Of a DNA stretch of 64,000 bases, positions 33,194 through 42,260 are shown piece after piece. The notes under the pieces were generated by a model. That model did no database searches. It saw nothing but the letters and a program-made list of their open reading frames with translations, and had not been told where the DNA came from. How positions within the stretch are numbered: position 1 is the first letter of the stretch; the number at the start of each line of letters is the position of its first letter. This stretch comes from Limosilactobacillus reuteri subsp. reuteri (lineage in GTDB: Bacteria; Bacillota; Bacilli; Lactobacillales; Lactobacillaceae). The stretch is taken from positions 1,558,501-1,622,500 of the forward strand of contig NC_009513.1 of the NCBI RefSeq assembly GCF_000016825.1, in the 5' to 3' direction. The position numbers and the translations under genes were made by a program.

Positions 33194-34732
33194 TTATTCA
33201 TAAGAGTGTCGTATTTTTTCAATTTGACGAGACCATTGATCCTTAAATTTTGGAATGTTTAACGGCTCATTAATAGCTGGATCATCTTTTGCCGCTTGGG
33301 TCAGCCCTTCTACTCCTCCAATATCATCTAGGATTCCATTTCCAAAACCGCTAACAATTTGGGGACCAGTATGAGCCGGAAGTCGCTTAGGTTTTACTTC
33401 CTCAAATTTAATTTTAAAGTTCCACATATCGCCAAAGTCATATACTAGGTTATATTCATGGTCAAGATTACAATCGCCTACCCAACTTTGAGTAATATCT
33501 TTTGATTGACCAAAGCCGCTATCAAGAATCGGCAACTGATAATGAGTATTCCCCTGATGCAGTTCAAATAAGTGGTGTCCGTCCGCGTTAAATGCTGCTA
33601 AAATTGCAAAGCACAACATGTCCAGACGCGTATCACCGCTGACGGTAAATCGCCGCCACATTTTAGGATGGTAATCACTAAGCTCAACATAAATAGTATA
33701 TTGTTTATTAACATATTGGATTGCATGCTCGCGTTGGTTTCTTACTTGCCGCTGCATATCACGAATTATACGTTGCAGGTGATACATCCGCTGTTTAGAA
33801 CCAAGATCTTTTATCCCCTGACTAATTGCTTGAACAAACAAATCGTAGTCTTCACTAGAGAAAAGATCTTCTGCCCGTAAAAACTTCCCAAATTCGCGAA
33901 AGGCATCACTTTTAGAATGAAAGCCGGTATCAGTAGGACGATCATTATGTAGTTTTTCATAGTTAATTAAATAGTGATAGACCAAGGTAATATCATCAAG
34001 AACAGATTCGCCCAGGGCTTCACAGTAACCGATGTAATCTGCGGCACAATCCAAATCCCGATCAACGATGCTCTCGCTTTTTCCACGACTTTCTAAATAA
34101 CCTTGATAATCATCTAAAATCTTTTCTCCTACCGCTGTTGCATTCATGATATCGTTAATTGAAAGTGAGCGGTAAAGATAGCGACGGTTATGTTCATTAA
34201 GTTTAGGATGAGTAGCCACCTTAAAGTCCGTAACTGAATAATCTTCAAAAACATCCATTACAACATATTCTTCGTCCGTTGTCTTATTGGTAATCCGTGT
34301 CTGTTCCGCTAATTGAAGTGCAATTTCAGCATTGGTCGGGTCTTTTTCCCAATCAATAATTGAATTAGGCCCCATCATAAGGTTCTCATACATCTGCAAT
34401 TGCTGTTGAGTTTCTGGCTGAATTTGACGTGTAAATACTACTTTGCTAAATTGGGCGTCACGAATCATCCTAATTTTTGCATGGGGAATTGGCGAAACTT
34501 CTAATAAACTTAAGAATTCACGCTTAAATGCCGCAATAAAAGAGCGTGAGTCATTAAAGCGTTGAGGATAGCGTACAATAATTGGCAACGACATTAAGTT
34601 ATTCATAATAATCATGAATTCCCCAGTAACACGAATTGTCCAAACATTTGTCTCTAATAGATCAGATGGAGCAATCACCTGTGAATTAACATGCAAATGT
34701 TGGGCAAGTGAATTTTCCACTGCAATAATCAC
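33194..34732 (-). CDS. pRiA4b ORF-3-like domain protein
   Basis: A protein of about 512 residues. The C-terminal 170 residues match the plasmid pRiA4b ORF-3 domain (YTIYVELSDYHPKMWRRFTV ... VYDFGDMWNFKIKFEEV), a domain of unknown function often beside mobile or regulatory genes. The N-terminal 340 residues are helical and not recognised, apart from an opening like other small stress-type domains (NVWTIRVTGEFMIIMNNLMS). I prefer the GTG at 34732, preceded by AGGAGGGG; a TTG at 34804 would add 24 residues without ribosome site. It is divergent from a DUF2252 gene; whether they work together is unknown. Confidence 0.72.
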   Translation of the reverse strand: MIIAVENSLAQHLHVNSQVIAPSDLLETNVWTIRVTGEFMIIMNNLMSLPIIVRYPQRFNDSRSFIAAFKREFLSLLEVSPIPHAKIRMIRDAQFSKVVFTRQIQPETQQQLQMYENLMMGPNSIIDWEKDPTNAEIALQLAEQTRITNKTTDEEYVVMDVFEDYSVTDFKVATHPKLNEHNRRYLYRSLSINDIMNATAVGEKILDDYQGYLESRGKSESIVDRDLDCAADYIGYCEALGESVLDDITLVYHYLINYEKLHNDRPTDTGFHSKSDAFREFGKFLRAEDLFSSEDYDLFVQAISQGIKDLGSKQRMYHLQRIIRDMQRQVRNQREHAIQYVNKQYTIYVELSDYHPKMWRRFTVSGDTRLDMLCFAILAAFNADGHHLFELHQGNTHYQLPILDSGFGQSKDITQSWVGDCNLDHEYNLVYDFGDMWNFKIKFEEVKPKRLPAHTGPQIVSGFGNGILDDIGGVEGLTQAAKDDPAINEPLNIPKFKDQWSRQIEKIRHSYE

Positions 34733-34875
34733 CCTATCAACCCCTCCTATAATTTCGCTTATATTAATTTTATTTTGAAAAGCATTATTTATCAACTTAA
34801 TCAAACCATATTTACAAATAAATTAGAAGATTTAAAATAAGACATAAGTATTGTCTCTGAAAGGATGCGCAACTT

Positions 34876-36273
34876 TTGATTAATCAAAATCTCGATATCT
34901 TTGACTTACGAAAAATTCAAATCAATAAAACCAAAGCTGAATTGGAAAATAATGGTAAACGGCAGCAAAAAGTAGTCTCTAGTGACATGTTAGGAACCTT
35001 CACGCCAGTTGATCGGGACCCCGTTAAAATAATTCAGATCACTGAAGCCAACATGATCCCCGAGCTGCTTCCATTGCGTCACCAAAGAATGATTGCCAGT
35101 CGCTTTTCATTTTTCCGTGGAACTGCCGAATTAATGGAACATGACCTTAAACGACAGGCTCAAAGCAATCTTCCCATAATTATCTGCGGGGATGCTCATG
35201 TAAATAATTTTGGCTTTTACGCCTCCCCTGAACGCAAACTTCTTTTTGGCCTTAATGACTTTGATGAAGCTCGAATCGGAAATTGGGAAAGTGATTTGAA
35301 ACGGTTATTAGTTAGTGCTGAACTAGCAGGCGAAGAGAACGGTTTTGATCGCAATGACCTTTACCACCTCCTTCAATTAACCACTAAGACCTACCGCCAT
35401 ACTATCAAAAGCGCCAATAAGATGAGCCTTTCCCAACTGTTTTATTTTTCATTTGCCTATGAAGACATGGGGAAAGCGATTGAGTCTTTTGGTGATATTT
35501 CAACGCAAATGCAAACAGTCCTTAATAAGGTTCTTAAAAAGAGTCAGCGTAGCAATTCAGAAGAAATAATCCAAAAAATGGCGACTATCAATAACCAAGG
35601 GCACCTTGTTTTTCGGGATAATCCACCACGCGCACGTCATCTTAGTGCTGTGCGTTATCAACAGATTGTTAAAGGATATAACAAATATCGCGAAAATGTT
35701 CGGCAAGATGTTCGAGTCCTTTTAGCAAACTTTCACATTTCTGATATTATCCGCTACAGTGTCGGGGTTGGCAGTTTCGGAACACGATGTTACTTAATCA
35801 TGCTTACTGGCAACGATAATAGTCACATCGTTCTACAAGTCAAAGAAGCTATGCCATTGCGTTATAACTTACTTTCCCTCCCTGTACAGCAAGTGATTAG
35901 AAATGGAGGGATCGCTGGTCAAAGAATTGTAACAGCGCAACGGGTTCTCCAATCCTCATCCGATCGCTTTTTAGGGAGCACTACTTTCGGCGGTCGTAGT
36001 TATTACATTCGACAGTTCCGGGATATGAAAGAATCAATTAATGTTAATAAACTTGACTTTGAAAGTTTTCAATTCTACTGCCAGACGTGTGCTTACTTGC
36101 TAGCGATGGCTCATTTCCAAAGTCCCACCGCACCGATGATCCGTGGTTATTTAAAACATCAAAAGATATTAGATACTCTTTTACCAAATTGGGCTTTAAG
36201 GTATGTAGATCAAGTCACAGCAGACTATGGACAATTCAAATTGGCAATCGCTAAAGGAAAATTAATAAATTAA
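34876..36273 (+). CDS. DUF2252 family protein
   Basis: A 465-residue protein with the DUF2252 hallmarks IICGDAHVNNFGFYASPERK and FGLNDFDEARIGNWESDLKR followed by LLVSAELA. These segments resemble the catalytic (HxN) and metal-binding (DFD) loops of aminoglycoside-phosphotransferase and kinase-like folds, so a kinase-like activity is often suggested; no substrate is known. Start is TTG at 34876 after AAGGATG. It is cytoplasmic, monocistronic and ends at a good terminator. The divergent neighbour is the pRiA4b ORF-3 protein. Confidence 0.83.
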   Translation: MINQNLDIFDLRKIQINKTKAELENNGKRQQKVVSSDMLGTFTPVDRDPVKIIQITEANMIPELLPLRHQRMIASRFSFFRGTAELMEHDLKRQAQSNLPIIICGDAHVNNFGFYASPERKLLFGLNDFDEARIGNWESDLKRLLVSAELAGEENGFDRNDLYHLLQLTTKTYRHTIKSANKMSLSQLFYFSFAYEDMGKAIESFGDISTQMQTVLNKVLKKSQRSNSEEIIQKMATINNQGHLVFRDNPPRARHLSAVRYQQIVKGYNKYRENVRQDVRVLLANFHISDIIRYSVGVGSFGTRCYLIMLTGNDNSHIVLQVKEAMPLRYNLLSLPVQQVIRNGGIAGQRIVTAQRVLQSSSDRFLGSTTFGGRSYYIRQFRDMKESINVNKLDFESFQFYCQTCAYLLAMAHFQSPTAPMIRGYLKHQKILDTLLPNWALRYVDQVTADYGQFKLAIAKGKLIN

Positions 36274-36281
36274 CTGTAATT

Positions 36282-36318
36282 AAAAAGGACTTGCATTCAT
36301 CGTTTTGCAAGTCCTTCC
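36282..36318. terminator. Bidirectional terminator after the DUF2252 gene
   Basis: AAGGACTTGCA (36285-36295) pairs with TGCAAGTCCTT (36306-36316) with A and T runs outside. It also faces the small reverse-strand gene at 36337-36510. Confidence 0.8.
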
Positions 36319-36336
36319 TTAATACTATTTTTAATA

Positions 36337-36510
36337 CTATTTTTCAGAATTTTTTCGCTGATCACTTCCATAACGGTCTTGTTCCTTGATTACACTGCTT
36401 TTACGGCGATGCTTATTAATAAAATCTTGCTCAGCAGCGAAAATCATTAAAAAGTCGATAAAATTTTTACTAAAATTCTTTTTAAATTTGTCCCATTTAT
36501 TTTTGGTCAT
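36337..36510 (-). CDS. Small basic protein, 57 residues, unknown
   Basis: This short gene has ATG at 36510 with GAGGTATATAAA just before it and ends TAG at 36337, 21 bases from a terminator. The protein starts MTKNKWDKFKKNFSKNFIDF, has a short hydrophobic stretch (FIDFLMIFAA) and a very charged C terminus (NKHRRKSSVIKEQDRYGSDQ). It is strongly basic and might be membrane-peripheral. I do not recognise the family. Support is the good ribosome site, the terminator and coding-like codon use; it lies alone between the DUF2252 and galM genes. Confidence 0.6.
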   Translation of the reverse strand: MTKNKWDKFKKNFSKNFIDFLMIFAAEQDFINKHRRKSSVIKEQDRYGSDQRKNSEK

Positions 36511-36572
36511 TTTATATACCTCATAAATATCATCTATCTTTGCTTTTATTTATTCTAGCATATCTATTTTTG

Positions 36573-36636
36573 TGCAAACGATTGCGTAATTTTAAAATAA
36601 AATTGTGGTAAAATAGAATTTGTAAAAGCGCTTACT
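36573..36636 (+). promoter_or_regulatory. Two cre-like (CcpA) sites upstream of galM
   Basis: TGCAAACGATTGCG (36573-36586) and TGTAAAAGCGCTTACT (36621-36636) both fit the catabolite-response consensus with a central CG. The second overlaps the likely transcription start, just after a TAAAAT -10 box (36609-36614), so repression by CcpA is plausible. Confidence 0.6.
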
Positions 36637-36654
36637 TCAAGGAGGAAATATTTT

Positions 36655-37692
36655 ATGGAAATATCTAAAGTACCATTTGGAACCTACAAAGGCGATCCAG
36701 TAACAAAATACATTTTAACGAACGATAATGGTGTTCAAGTAGGAATTCTTGATTTTGCCGGTTTACTTCAATCTTTTAAAGTTCCAACAAAAGATGGTGG
36801 TAAGGCCGATATGATTTTGACTTCTGAAAACCTCGACGAATTTACTAATAATGGCTTTTGTACTAATCGCTTAATCGGCCGGGTTGCTGGACGAATTGCA
36901 GATGGTAAGTTCAGTATTAACGGTAAAGATTACCAAACCGAACAAAACGAAGGTAAAAATGCTCTTCATGGTGGAACTAATGGTTTTTACAATCATATTT
37001 GGCATGTTGACAGCACAGAAGCAACTAACAATTCTGTTTCAATCACTCTTAGTTTAACCTTAAGTCCTGAAGTTGATACGTATCCTGGTAAGATGCATGT
37101 CACTGCAACCTACACTTTAACTAATGACGACTTTCTTTCACTTAAGATGTCGGCTACTACTGATGCAGATACGTTGTTCAACCCTACCAACCACACATAC
37201 TGGAATATGGCAGCAGCAAATGTTCCAACGGTGGATCAATTAAAGCTTTATGTCAACTCCGAAAATCACTTAGCTGTTGACGACGGCAAGATTCCAACTG
37301 GTGAAAAGATCGCTAACGAAGGAACTCCATTTGACTTTAGTACCCCAACTACAATGGGCGATGCGCTAGAAAAAATGAGTTCAACTAAGGAAAACGGTTT
37401 TGACGATATTTGGGAAGTTACTCCTAGTCTCACAAAGCCAGTTGCCACACTTGAAGATCCAGAAAGCGGCCGAAAGATGAGTCTTTACTCCGATCGTAAC
37501 GGATTAGTTATGTATACGATGAACTCAGATGATGCAGCGGTTTACAATCACGGACAAGTTCATCCCCACCTTGGATTAGCAATGGAAGCGCAAAATCTTT
37601 CGGATGCACCTCATCACCCAGAATTTGGCGATATTACTTTACATCCGGGCGAAGAAAAAGCATACACCATTAAATGGCACGTTGAATACTAA
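36655..37692 (+). CDS. galM: Aldose 1-epimerase (galactose mutarotase)
   Basis: A 345-residue mutarotase that converts the beta to the alpha anomer of galactose or glucose before the Leloir pathway. The catalytic His lies in NPTNHTYWNM (about residue 180), and the conserved opening is RLIGRVAGRIADGKFSINGK followed by HGGTNGFYNHIWH. The catalytic Glu is expected in GLAMEAQNLSDAPH. GGAGG precedes the ATG and cre-like sites the promoter. It stands alone, not beside other galactose genes. Confidence 0.93.
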   Translation: MEISKVPFGTYKGDPVTKYILTNDNGVQVGILDFAGLLQSFKVPTKDGGKADMILTSENLDEFTNNGFCTNRLIGRVAGRIADGKFSINGKDYQTEQNEGKNALHGGTNGFYNHIWHVDSTEATNNSVSITLSLTLSPEVDTYPGKMHVTATYTLTNDDFLSLKMSATTDADTLFNPTNHTYWNMAAANVPTVDQLKLYVNSENHLAVDDGKIPTGEKIANEGTPFDFSTPTTMGDALEKMSSTKENGFDDIWEVTPSLTKPVATLEDPESGRKMSLYSDRNGLVMYTMNSDDAAVYNHGQVHPHLGLAMEAQNLSDAPHHPEFGDITLHPGEEKAYTIKWHVEY

Positions 37693-37716
37693 TTAAATTA
37701 CCAAGTGAAATGCACT

Positions 37717-37752
37717 AAAAAAAGAGATCGACAATTTGCCGATCTCTTTTTA
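37717..37752. terminator. Bidirectional terminator after galM
   Basis: AAAAAGAGATCG (37719-37730) and CGATCTCTTTTT (37740-37751) form a perfect 12-bp stem with a nine-base loop. Confidence 0.88.
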
Positions 37753-37770
37753 TGTGTTAGGAATTATAAA

Positions 37771-38211
37771 TTAGTCTTTGTCATCTGGGTTATACTTCCC
37801 AGCCTTTTGAAGGATTTCCTTTGCCTTTTCAAGGTAGTGGTGTTCTGCACGGAATGCCTTGATCTTGCCACCTTCATCATCGGTAAGAGCTGCTAGCTTT
37901 TCATCAAGTTCCTTAAATTCCTTGTTAAGGTCCTTAATAACGCCTTCTTCATCTTCCATGTAAACATAGTGATTTTCTGCTGGATCTTTACGACCTTCAC
38001 CAGCACGTTCTTCAAGCTTTACTGAGTCCTTATCTACTTTCCAAGCATGCTTAAGGATTGACTTAATATCCTTAATTGTTTCGTGTTGAGCAGTACGGTG
38101 CTTCTCATTGTCAACACTATCTTCAATCTTTGTTAAGTGTCCTTCAGCATCTGCAATCTTCTTTGCAATACGATCCAAAGCCTTAAGTTGACGTTTTGCG
38201 TAATCAGCCAT
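37771..38211 (-). CDS. Hypothetical helical protein, 146 residues
   Basis: I do not recognise the family. The protein is very charged, lacks hydrophobic segments and shows heptad-like patterns in residues 1-60 and 90-140, so it is probably a helical or coiled-coil cytoplasmic protein. Its codons are those of well-expressed genes (for example mostly CGT/CGA for Arg and GAA for Glu), and GGAGG precedes the ATG, suggesting abundant expression. It is monocistronic, convergent with galM. Nothing around it suggests a role. Confidence 0.75.
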   Translation of the reverse strand: MADYAKRQLKALDRIAKKIADAEGHLTKIEDSVDNEKHRTAQHETIKDIKSILKHAWKVDKDSVKLEERAGEGRKDPAENHYVYMEDEEGVIKDLNKEFKELDEKLAALTDDEGGKIKAFRAEHHYLEKAKEILQKAGKYNPDDKD

Positions 38212-38343
38212 AAATAATTACCTCCTAATATAATAGCTATAATTCCTAATTCACTTTTATTATATTTTTATAATTTAAATTATAAAAATAATACGTCTTA
38301 AAATTATAGTTAATTTTATTATGAGGTAATTTCAGCGCCTAAA

Positions 38344-38388
38344 TAAATAGATGATTGATAGAAATTCTCCTATTCAATCATCTATTTA
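38344..38388 (-). terminator. Intrinsic terminator of the D,D-carboxypeptidase gene
   Basis: AAATAGATGATTGA (38345-38358) pairs with TCAATCATCTATTT (38374-38387), directly at the gene's stop codon. Confidence 0.75.
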
Positions 38389-39633
38389 TTAAAACATCGA
38401 CTTTTTAGCAACGCTTTGGCTTGTACTTACTGGAATATTAAAATCAGGCAGTCCTGGAATATGCAACTCAATTGAGCCAACTTGTTGATTCTTCTTTATC
38501 GGTGCAGTTAGTTGTTTTTGATCATCTCCCTGCACTCGTAATGTTGGTTTAGTTGCTTGTAATTTCATATTCTTTGGAAGCCAAACGGTAGTCTTCTTTG
38601 TTAGCTTAATATTAGCCTTATTCTTATTTTTACCATTCTTTACTTTTACACTAGTAAGCTTGGCCGAAAGATCACTTACTTTTTTGATTTCAACTGGCTG
38701 GTACTCATCGACTAATTTATTATAAAAGTCTTGTTGCATCTTCGACTGGTCATTCCATTCCCCTTTTGTATGCAAGGCAACTAAAATAATCCGGCGTCCT
38801 GCAAAGGTTCCTGTTGACACAATACATTTACCCGCGCGATCAGTATTTCCAGTCTTTAAGCCGTCAATTTCCCCATCCTTAGGAGCAAAACCGTTTTGTG
38901 GCAAAAGAGCATTCACATTTGTCATTAAATATTGTTGATCTTTAGTTACATCAAAGTTAGCAAACTTTTGCTTTGTAATGTCGAGAGTTTCAGGATAATT
39001 TTCAACAAGATACTTTGAGATAAGCGCAACATCTTTAGCAGATAATAAGTTCTCTGCGTCTTTATCTACGCCCTTAAGTTTATGCTTTCCTAAGTCCCCG
39101 TTAGGCAGCCCGATCATATTGTAGATTTTTATATCTGTAACTCCTGCCTTTTTCGCAAATGCCATCATCTTTTTATTAAAGGCTGCTGTACTGCCCGCGT
39201 CAGCTAATGCCAATGCTTCTGTACTTCCATCAGCAGATACGAGCATCATCGAATCAACTAACTGACGGACTGTGTATTCTTCCCCATTCATTAATGGGAC
39301 ATTTGAAAAGTGCCAATCATCCGCCATCTTGGCAACTGCTGGTGTAATCTTAATCTTTTGATCCCATTTTAAATGATGGTTTCGAATATCTTGTAAAATT
39401 ACTCCTAAAGTTAAGATTTTAATTACAGATGCAATTGGATAGCGTTTAGTTGCATTTTTTTGGTATAGAACCTGGCCACTTTCTGCATCAATCGCATAAG
39501 CTGCTCGTGCATCCATCTGAAAAGCTGCAGTATCAGCATGGACTTTTTCGAACATCCCCAAGCCATTTAAACAGATACTAATTATTGCCGTTATTAATAA
39601 TAATTTGGCAAAAAAAGATTTAACCTTTTTCAT
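38389..39633 (-). CDS. dacA: D-alanyl-D-alanine carboxypeptidase (PBP5-like, S11 family)
   Basis: A 414-residue exported enzyme that trims the terminal D-Ala of peptidoglycan stem peptides. A signal peptide covers residues 1-34 (ends KVHADTAAF). The serine active site is SVIK at 69-72 and the KTG triad is at 260-262. The middle motif, normally SxN, reads SAD at 133-135. A C-terminal beta domain (residues 310-400) and a short hydrophobic or basic end (SVAKKSMF) may hold it at the membrane. No terminal amphipathic helix as clear as in E. coli PBP5 is visible. It is monocistronic and divergent from a serine hydrolase gene. Confidence 0.9.
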   Translation of the reverse strand: MKKVKSFFAKLLLITAIISICLNGLGMFEKVHADTAAFQMDARAAYAIDAESGQVLYQKNATKRYPIASVIKILTLGVILQDIRNHHLKWDQKIKITPAVAKMADDWHFSNVPLMNGEEYTVRQLVDSMMLVSADGSTEALALADAGSTAAFNKKMMAFAKKAGVTDIKIYNMIGLPNGDLGKHKLKGVDKDAENLLSAKDVALISKYLVENYPETLDITKQKFANFDVTKDQQYLMTNVNALLPQNGFAPKDGEIDGLKTGNTDRAGKCIVSTGTFAGRRIILVALHTKGEWNDQSKMQQDFYNKLVDEYQPVEIKKVSDLSAKLTSVKVKNGKNKNKANIKLTKKTTVWLPKNMKLQATKPTLRVQGDDQKQLTAPIKKNQQVGSIELHIPGLPDFNIPVSTSQSVAKKSMF

Positions 39634-39826
39634 TATAACAATTTCTCTCCTTTACACATTTAACTATCATATCCTATTCTGCCTAAAAAAGGTGTAACGA
39701 TTTGGTAACAATTCAAATGAAATCCTTATTTTTCATTAAATTAAGAAGATGCACCTTTTAACTTCCATAAATTATCTGTATTATTAATAAGTATGCTAAT
39801 TTTAATCAGAAAGGGTCGGTTAAAAA

Positions 39827-40624
39827 ATGCAAAGATCGCAACGTCATCGTCGTAAACCGCGCAGACTTATCTTAATTATCATCGCTATTCTGCTCATTAT
39901 TATGGGTGTCCGGCACTTCAGCTCGACAAGTGCCCGCCTAAAATCCGCATGGAATAAAATCATTTTCACTTCCAATAATAATGTTAGTATTGCGGTATAC
40001 TCACCAAAGACCCACCAAATTTATACTTCTAGTAATGTACCCCAGCATAAGTTTCGAACTGCTAGTACAGTAAAGGTTAGTATTCTAGCGGGAATTCTTG
40101 CTAAGCAACAAAGTCCTCTTACAAGTCATCAGAAATCGCTTGCTACTAAAATGATTGAACAAAGTGACAATGATTCAACTAGCGAATTATTTGAAGATTA
40201 TCTCGGCGGAAAAAACGGTCTCCAACAAACTTTTGAAAAATTTGGCATGACCCAATCTCAGGCTAATAGCAGTTGGGGGTTAACTGTTACTACTCCAAAA
40301 GATCAAGTTAAACTATTAAATAATATTTTCTATAAGTCTAAAGTTTTATCTGATGACGAAAGAAGTGAAATTCGTGATTTAATGGGTAATGTTGAAAGTG
40401 ATCAAGCGTGGGGGATCTCAGCAAGTAGCGATAATTTTGCATTAAAAAATGGTTGGCTAAATTACGGTAAAGATGAATGGATCGTCAATAGTATTGGCTA
40501 CGTAAAAAATAGTAACGGAACAGACTACACAATTGCAGTTTATACGGATAAAAATCAATCAATGGCCGCGGGACAACAAGTAATTGAACAACTTGCTCGT
40601 GTAACAAAGCCAATATTAGACTAA
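39827..40624 (+). CDS. Serine hydrolase, class A beta-lactamase-like
   Basis: A 265-residue protein with an N-terminal membrane anchor (residues 14-26, LILIIIAILLIIMGV) and an outer domain of the beta-lactamase/transpeptidase fold. Motifs are STVK (nucleophile Ser), QSDND (SDN) and KNGW in place of KTG. The Glu166 equivalent is not obvious, so beta-lactam hydrolysis is doubtful; a role in wall metabolism is more likely. It is divergent from dacA, which supports that reading. AGAAAGGG precedes the ATG. Confidence 0.82.
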   Translation: MQRSQRHRRKPRRLILIIIAILLIIMGVRHFSSTSARLKSAWNKIIFTSNNNVSIAVYSPKTHQIYTSSNVPQHKFRTASTVKVSILAGILAKQQSPLTSHQKSLATKMIEQSDNDSTSELFEDYLGGKNGLQQTFEKFGMTQSQANSSWGLTVTTPKDQVKLLNNIFYKSKVLSDDERSEIRDLMGNVESDQAWGISASSDNFALKNGWLNYGKDEWIVNSIGYVKNSNGTDYTIAVYTDKNQSMAAGQQVIEQLARVTKPILD

Positions 40625-40642
40625 ATTGAAATGATAAACAAA

Positions 40643-40690
40643 ATAGGGGCTGAAAGAAAACTTCAAATTTTCTTCCAGCCCCAGTTTTTA
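40643..40690. terminator. Bidirectional terminator between serine hydrolase and gtfA
   Basis: GGGGCTGAAAGAAAA (40646-40660) pairs with TTTTCTTCCAGCCCC (40668-40682) and is followed by TTTTTA; on the reverse strand TATTTTG follows. It is of the same GAGGCTG-like style as the repeat terminators but has no repeat hairpin next to it. Confidence 0.8.
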
Positions 40691-40741
40691 TAGGTAGTTT
40701 ATTGAGAGAGATAAAGCGTTTTGGAAAGGAATACTACCTAT
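40690..40741. repeat. Inverted repeat in the gtfA 3' region
   Basis: ATAGGTAGT (40690-40698) and ACTACCTAT (40733-40741) are a perfect 9-bp inverted repeat enclosing 34 bases, and GAGAGAGAT occurs once inside and once just outside (about 40704 and 40750). There is no U-run, so it is not a standard terminator; it may protect the gtfA mRNA 3' end. Confidence 0.45.
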
Positions 40742-40776
40742 TTTGTTTTGAGAGAGATTACTAATTAATTTGATGT

Positions 40777-42234
40777 CTATTTTTGTTCCATCACTTTTTC
40801 ACCATTAGCTGTAATAGTGAAAGTCTTGTTAGCAGCATCAGCATCAAGAACAGCCACATTCTTGCCATCCTTATCTTTCCGCGTAACCTTGATAGTTGTT
40901 TCAGTTGGTGTTTCCACTTCAATTGAACCATCAAGATCAAAGGCTGCAAATTTATTCCGCCATGCAAGTAAGTCTAAGAGATTCTTAACTACTGGACGTT
41001 GAACTTCTTGTGCAACTTCTTCTTTAGTGTAGTAGTGACGGTTGATGTTCCGACCTTCCTTAGTCTTTTCAAGTAATTCAAGGTCATTTGAACCAGCAAG
41101 TAAACCAACATAGTAAACCATTGGAATACCAGGTGCAAATACTTGGAATGCCCGAGAAAGCAAGTAAGCTTTGTCATCGTCACCTAATGCAGAGTAGTAA
41201 GTAGAGTTAATTTGGTAAATATCCAAGTTGTTGTATTCAGCACTTGAGTATTTCCGCTTAACGTTAGCACCAACCTTGTATAATTCATTGGATGCATATT
41301 CGATTTCATCATCAGTTAAGATATCCTTAGCATCAACAACCCCAATACCATCATGAGTATCAAGAGTAGTAAATTGCTTCATCGGTGACATCTTTAACCA
41401 CTTAGCAAGGCGGTTAGTCTTACCAGAGTAAAGGGTATAAAGAGTAGTCATTGGTAAGGTAAAGTCATAGATGAAGAAGTCATGTTGTGAAATCTTTTGT
41501 GGAATGGTGTAGTGTTCGTGAATTTCAGGAAGGATGATGGCCTTGTAAGGAGCCAAAATATCTTGAACTTCATTTAAAAGATCCCAGATTTCAGGTTCAA
41601 CGAAGAAATCATTAGTACCAACCTTCTTAATAGCGTAAGCAAAGGCATCAAGACGAATCATATCTGCACCGTGCTTAACCATGTCAATTAATGTTTCCTT
41701 GAAGAATTCGTTAGCTACCTTACTCTTAACATTAATATCAATTTGTTCTTCACCGAAAGTGTTCCATAAGTTTTCAGTAGTACCATCATCAAAGGTAATT
41801 TCTTGCTTAGGAGCCTTATCCTTTCGCTTGTAAATTAAATCAACATCTTCTTGAGTTGGACGGTTCTTACCAGCTTTTTCCCAGAACTTTTCCCAACGAA
41901 TAAAGAAGTCGTTGTACTTAGAATCATCGTGCTTCTTCTTGAAGTCTTGGTACATTTCAGACTTCTTGGAAATATGGTTAATCATGAAGTCAAACATTAA
42001 GTAGTAGTCTTCACCTAATGCTTCAACATCATCCCAGTTACCAAAAGCAGAATCAACAACATCGTAACGGTATGGTGCAAAACCACGGTCACCAGTTGAT
42101 GGGAAGAATGGAAGTAAGTGAACACCGCCGATTGCATCACCGATATAGTTCTTTAATACTTCATGAGTTTCTTTAATATTTTTACCCATTGAGTCAGAGT
42201 AAGTAATTAACATTGCTTCATTTTTGATTGGCAT
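40777..42234 (-). CDS. gtfA: Sucrose phosphorylase (GH13)
   Basis: A 485-residue enzyme that splits sucrose with phosphate into glucose 1-phosphate and fructose. GH13 subfamily 18 active-site residues are visible: nucleophile Asp196 in MIRLDAFAY, acid/base Glu237 in ILPEIHEHY and Asp295 in LDTHDGIG. The opening [22 protein letters not shown] is typical. I chose the ATG at 42234, which has GGAGGATATC before it; an ATG five codons upstream overlaps that site. It follows an MFS permease gene by 26 bp on the same strand and shares its LacI-type operators. This gives energy-saving sucrose use in heterofermentative lactobacilli. Confidence 0.95.
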   Translation of the reverse strand: MPIKNEAMLITYSDSMGKNIKETHEVLKNYIGDAIGGVHLLPFFPSTGDRGFAPYRYDVVDSAFGNWDDVEALGEDYYLMFDFMINHISKKSEMYQDFKKKHDDSKYNDFFIRWEKFWEKAGKNRPTQEDVDLIYKRKDKAPKQEITFDDGTTENLWNTFGEEQIDINVKSKVANEFFKETLIDMVKHGADMIRLDAFAYAIKKVGTNDFFVEPEIWDLLNEVQDILAPYKAIILPEIHEHYTIPQKISQHDFFIYDFTLPMTTLYTLYSGKTNRLAKWLKMSPMKQFTTLDTHDGIGVVDAKDILTDDEIEYASNELYKVGANVKRKYSSAEYNNLDIYQINSTYYSALGDDDKAYLLSRAFQVFAPGIPMVYYVGLLAGSNDLELLEKTKEGRNINRHYYTKEEVAQEVQRPVVKNLLDLLAWRNKFAAFDLDGSIEVETPTETTIKVTRKDKDGKNVAVLDADAANKTFTITANGEKVMEQK

Positions 42235-42260
42235 AATGATATCCTCCAATAATTTTAAAT

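Noticed and set aside
34733..34804. Longer N terminus for the pRiA4b ORF-3 protein from a TTG
   Set aside because: No ribosome site stands before that TTG, while AGGAGGGG stands before the GTG at 34732.
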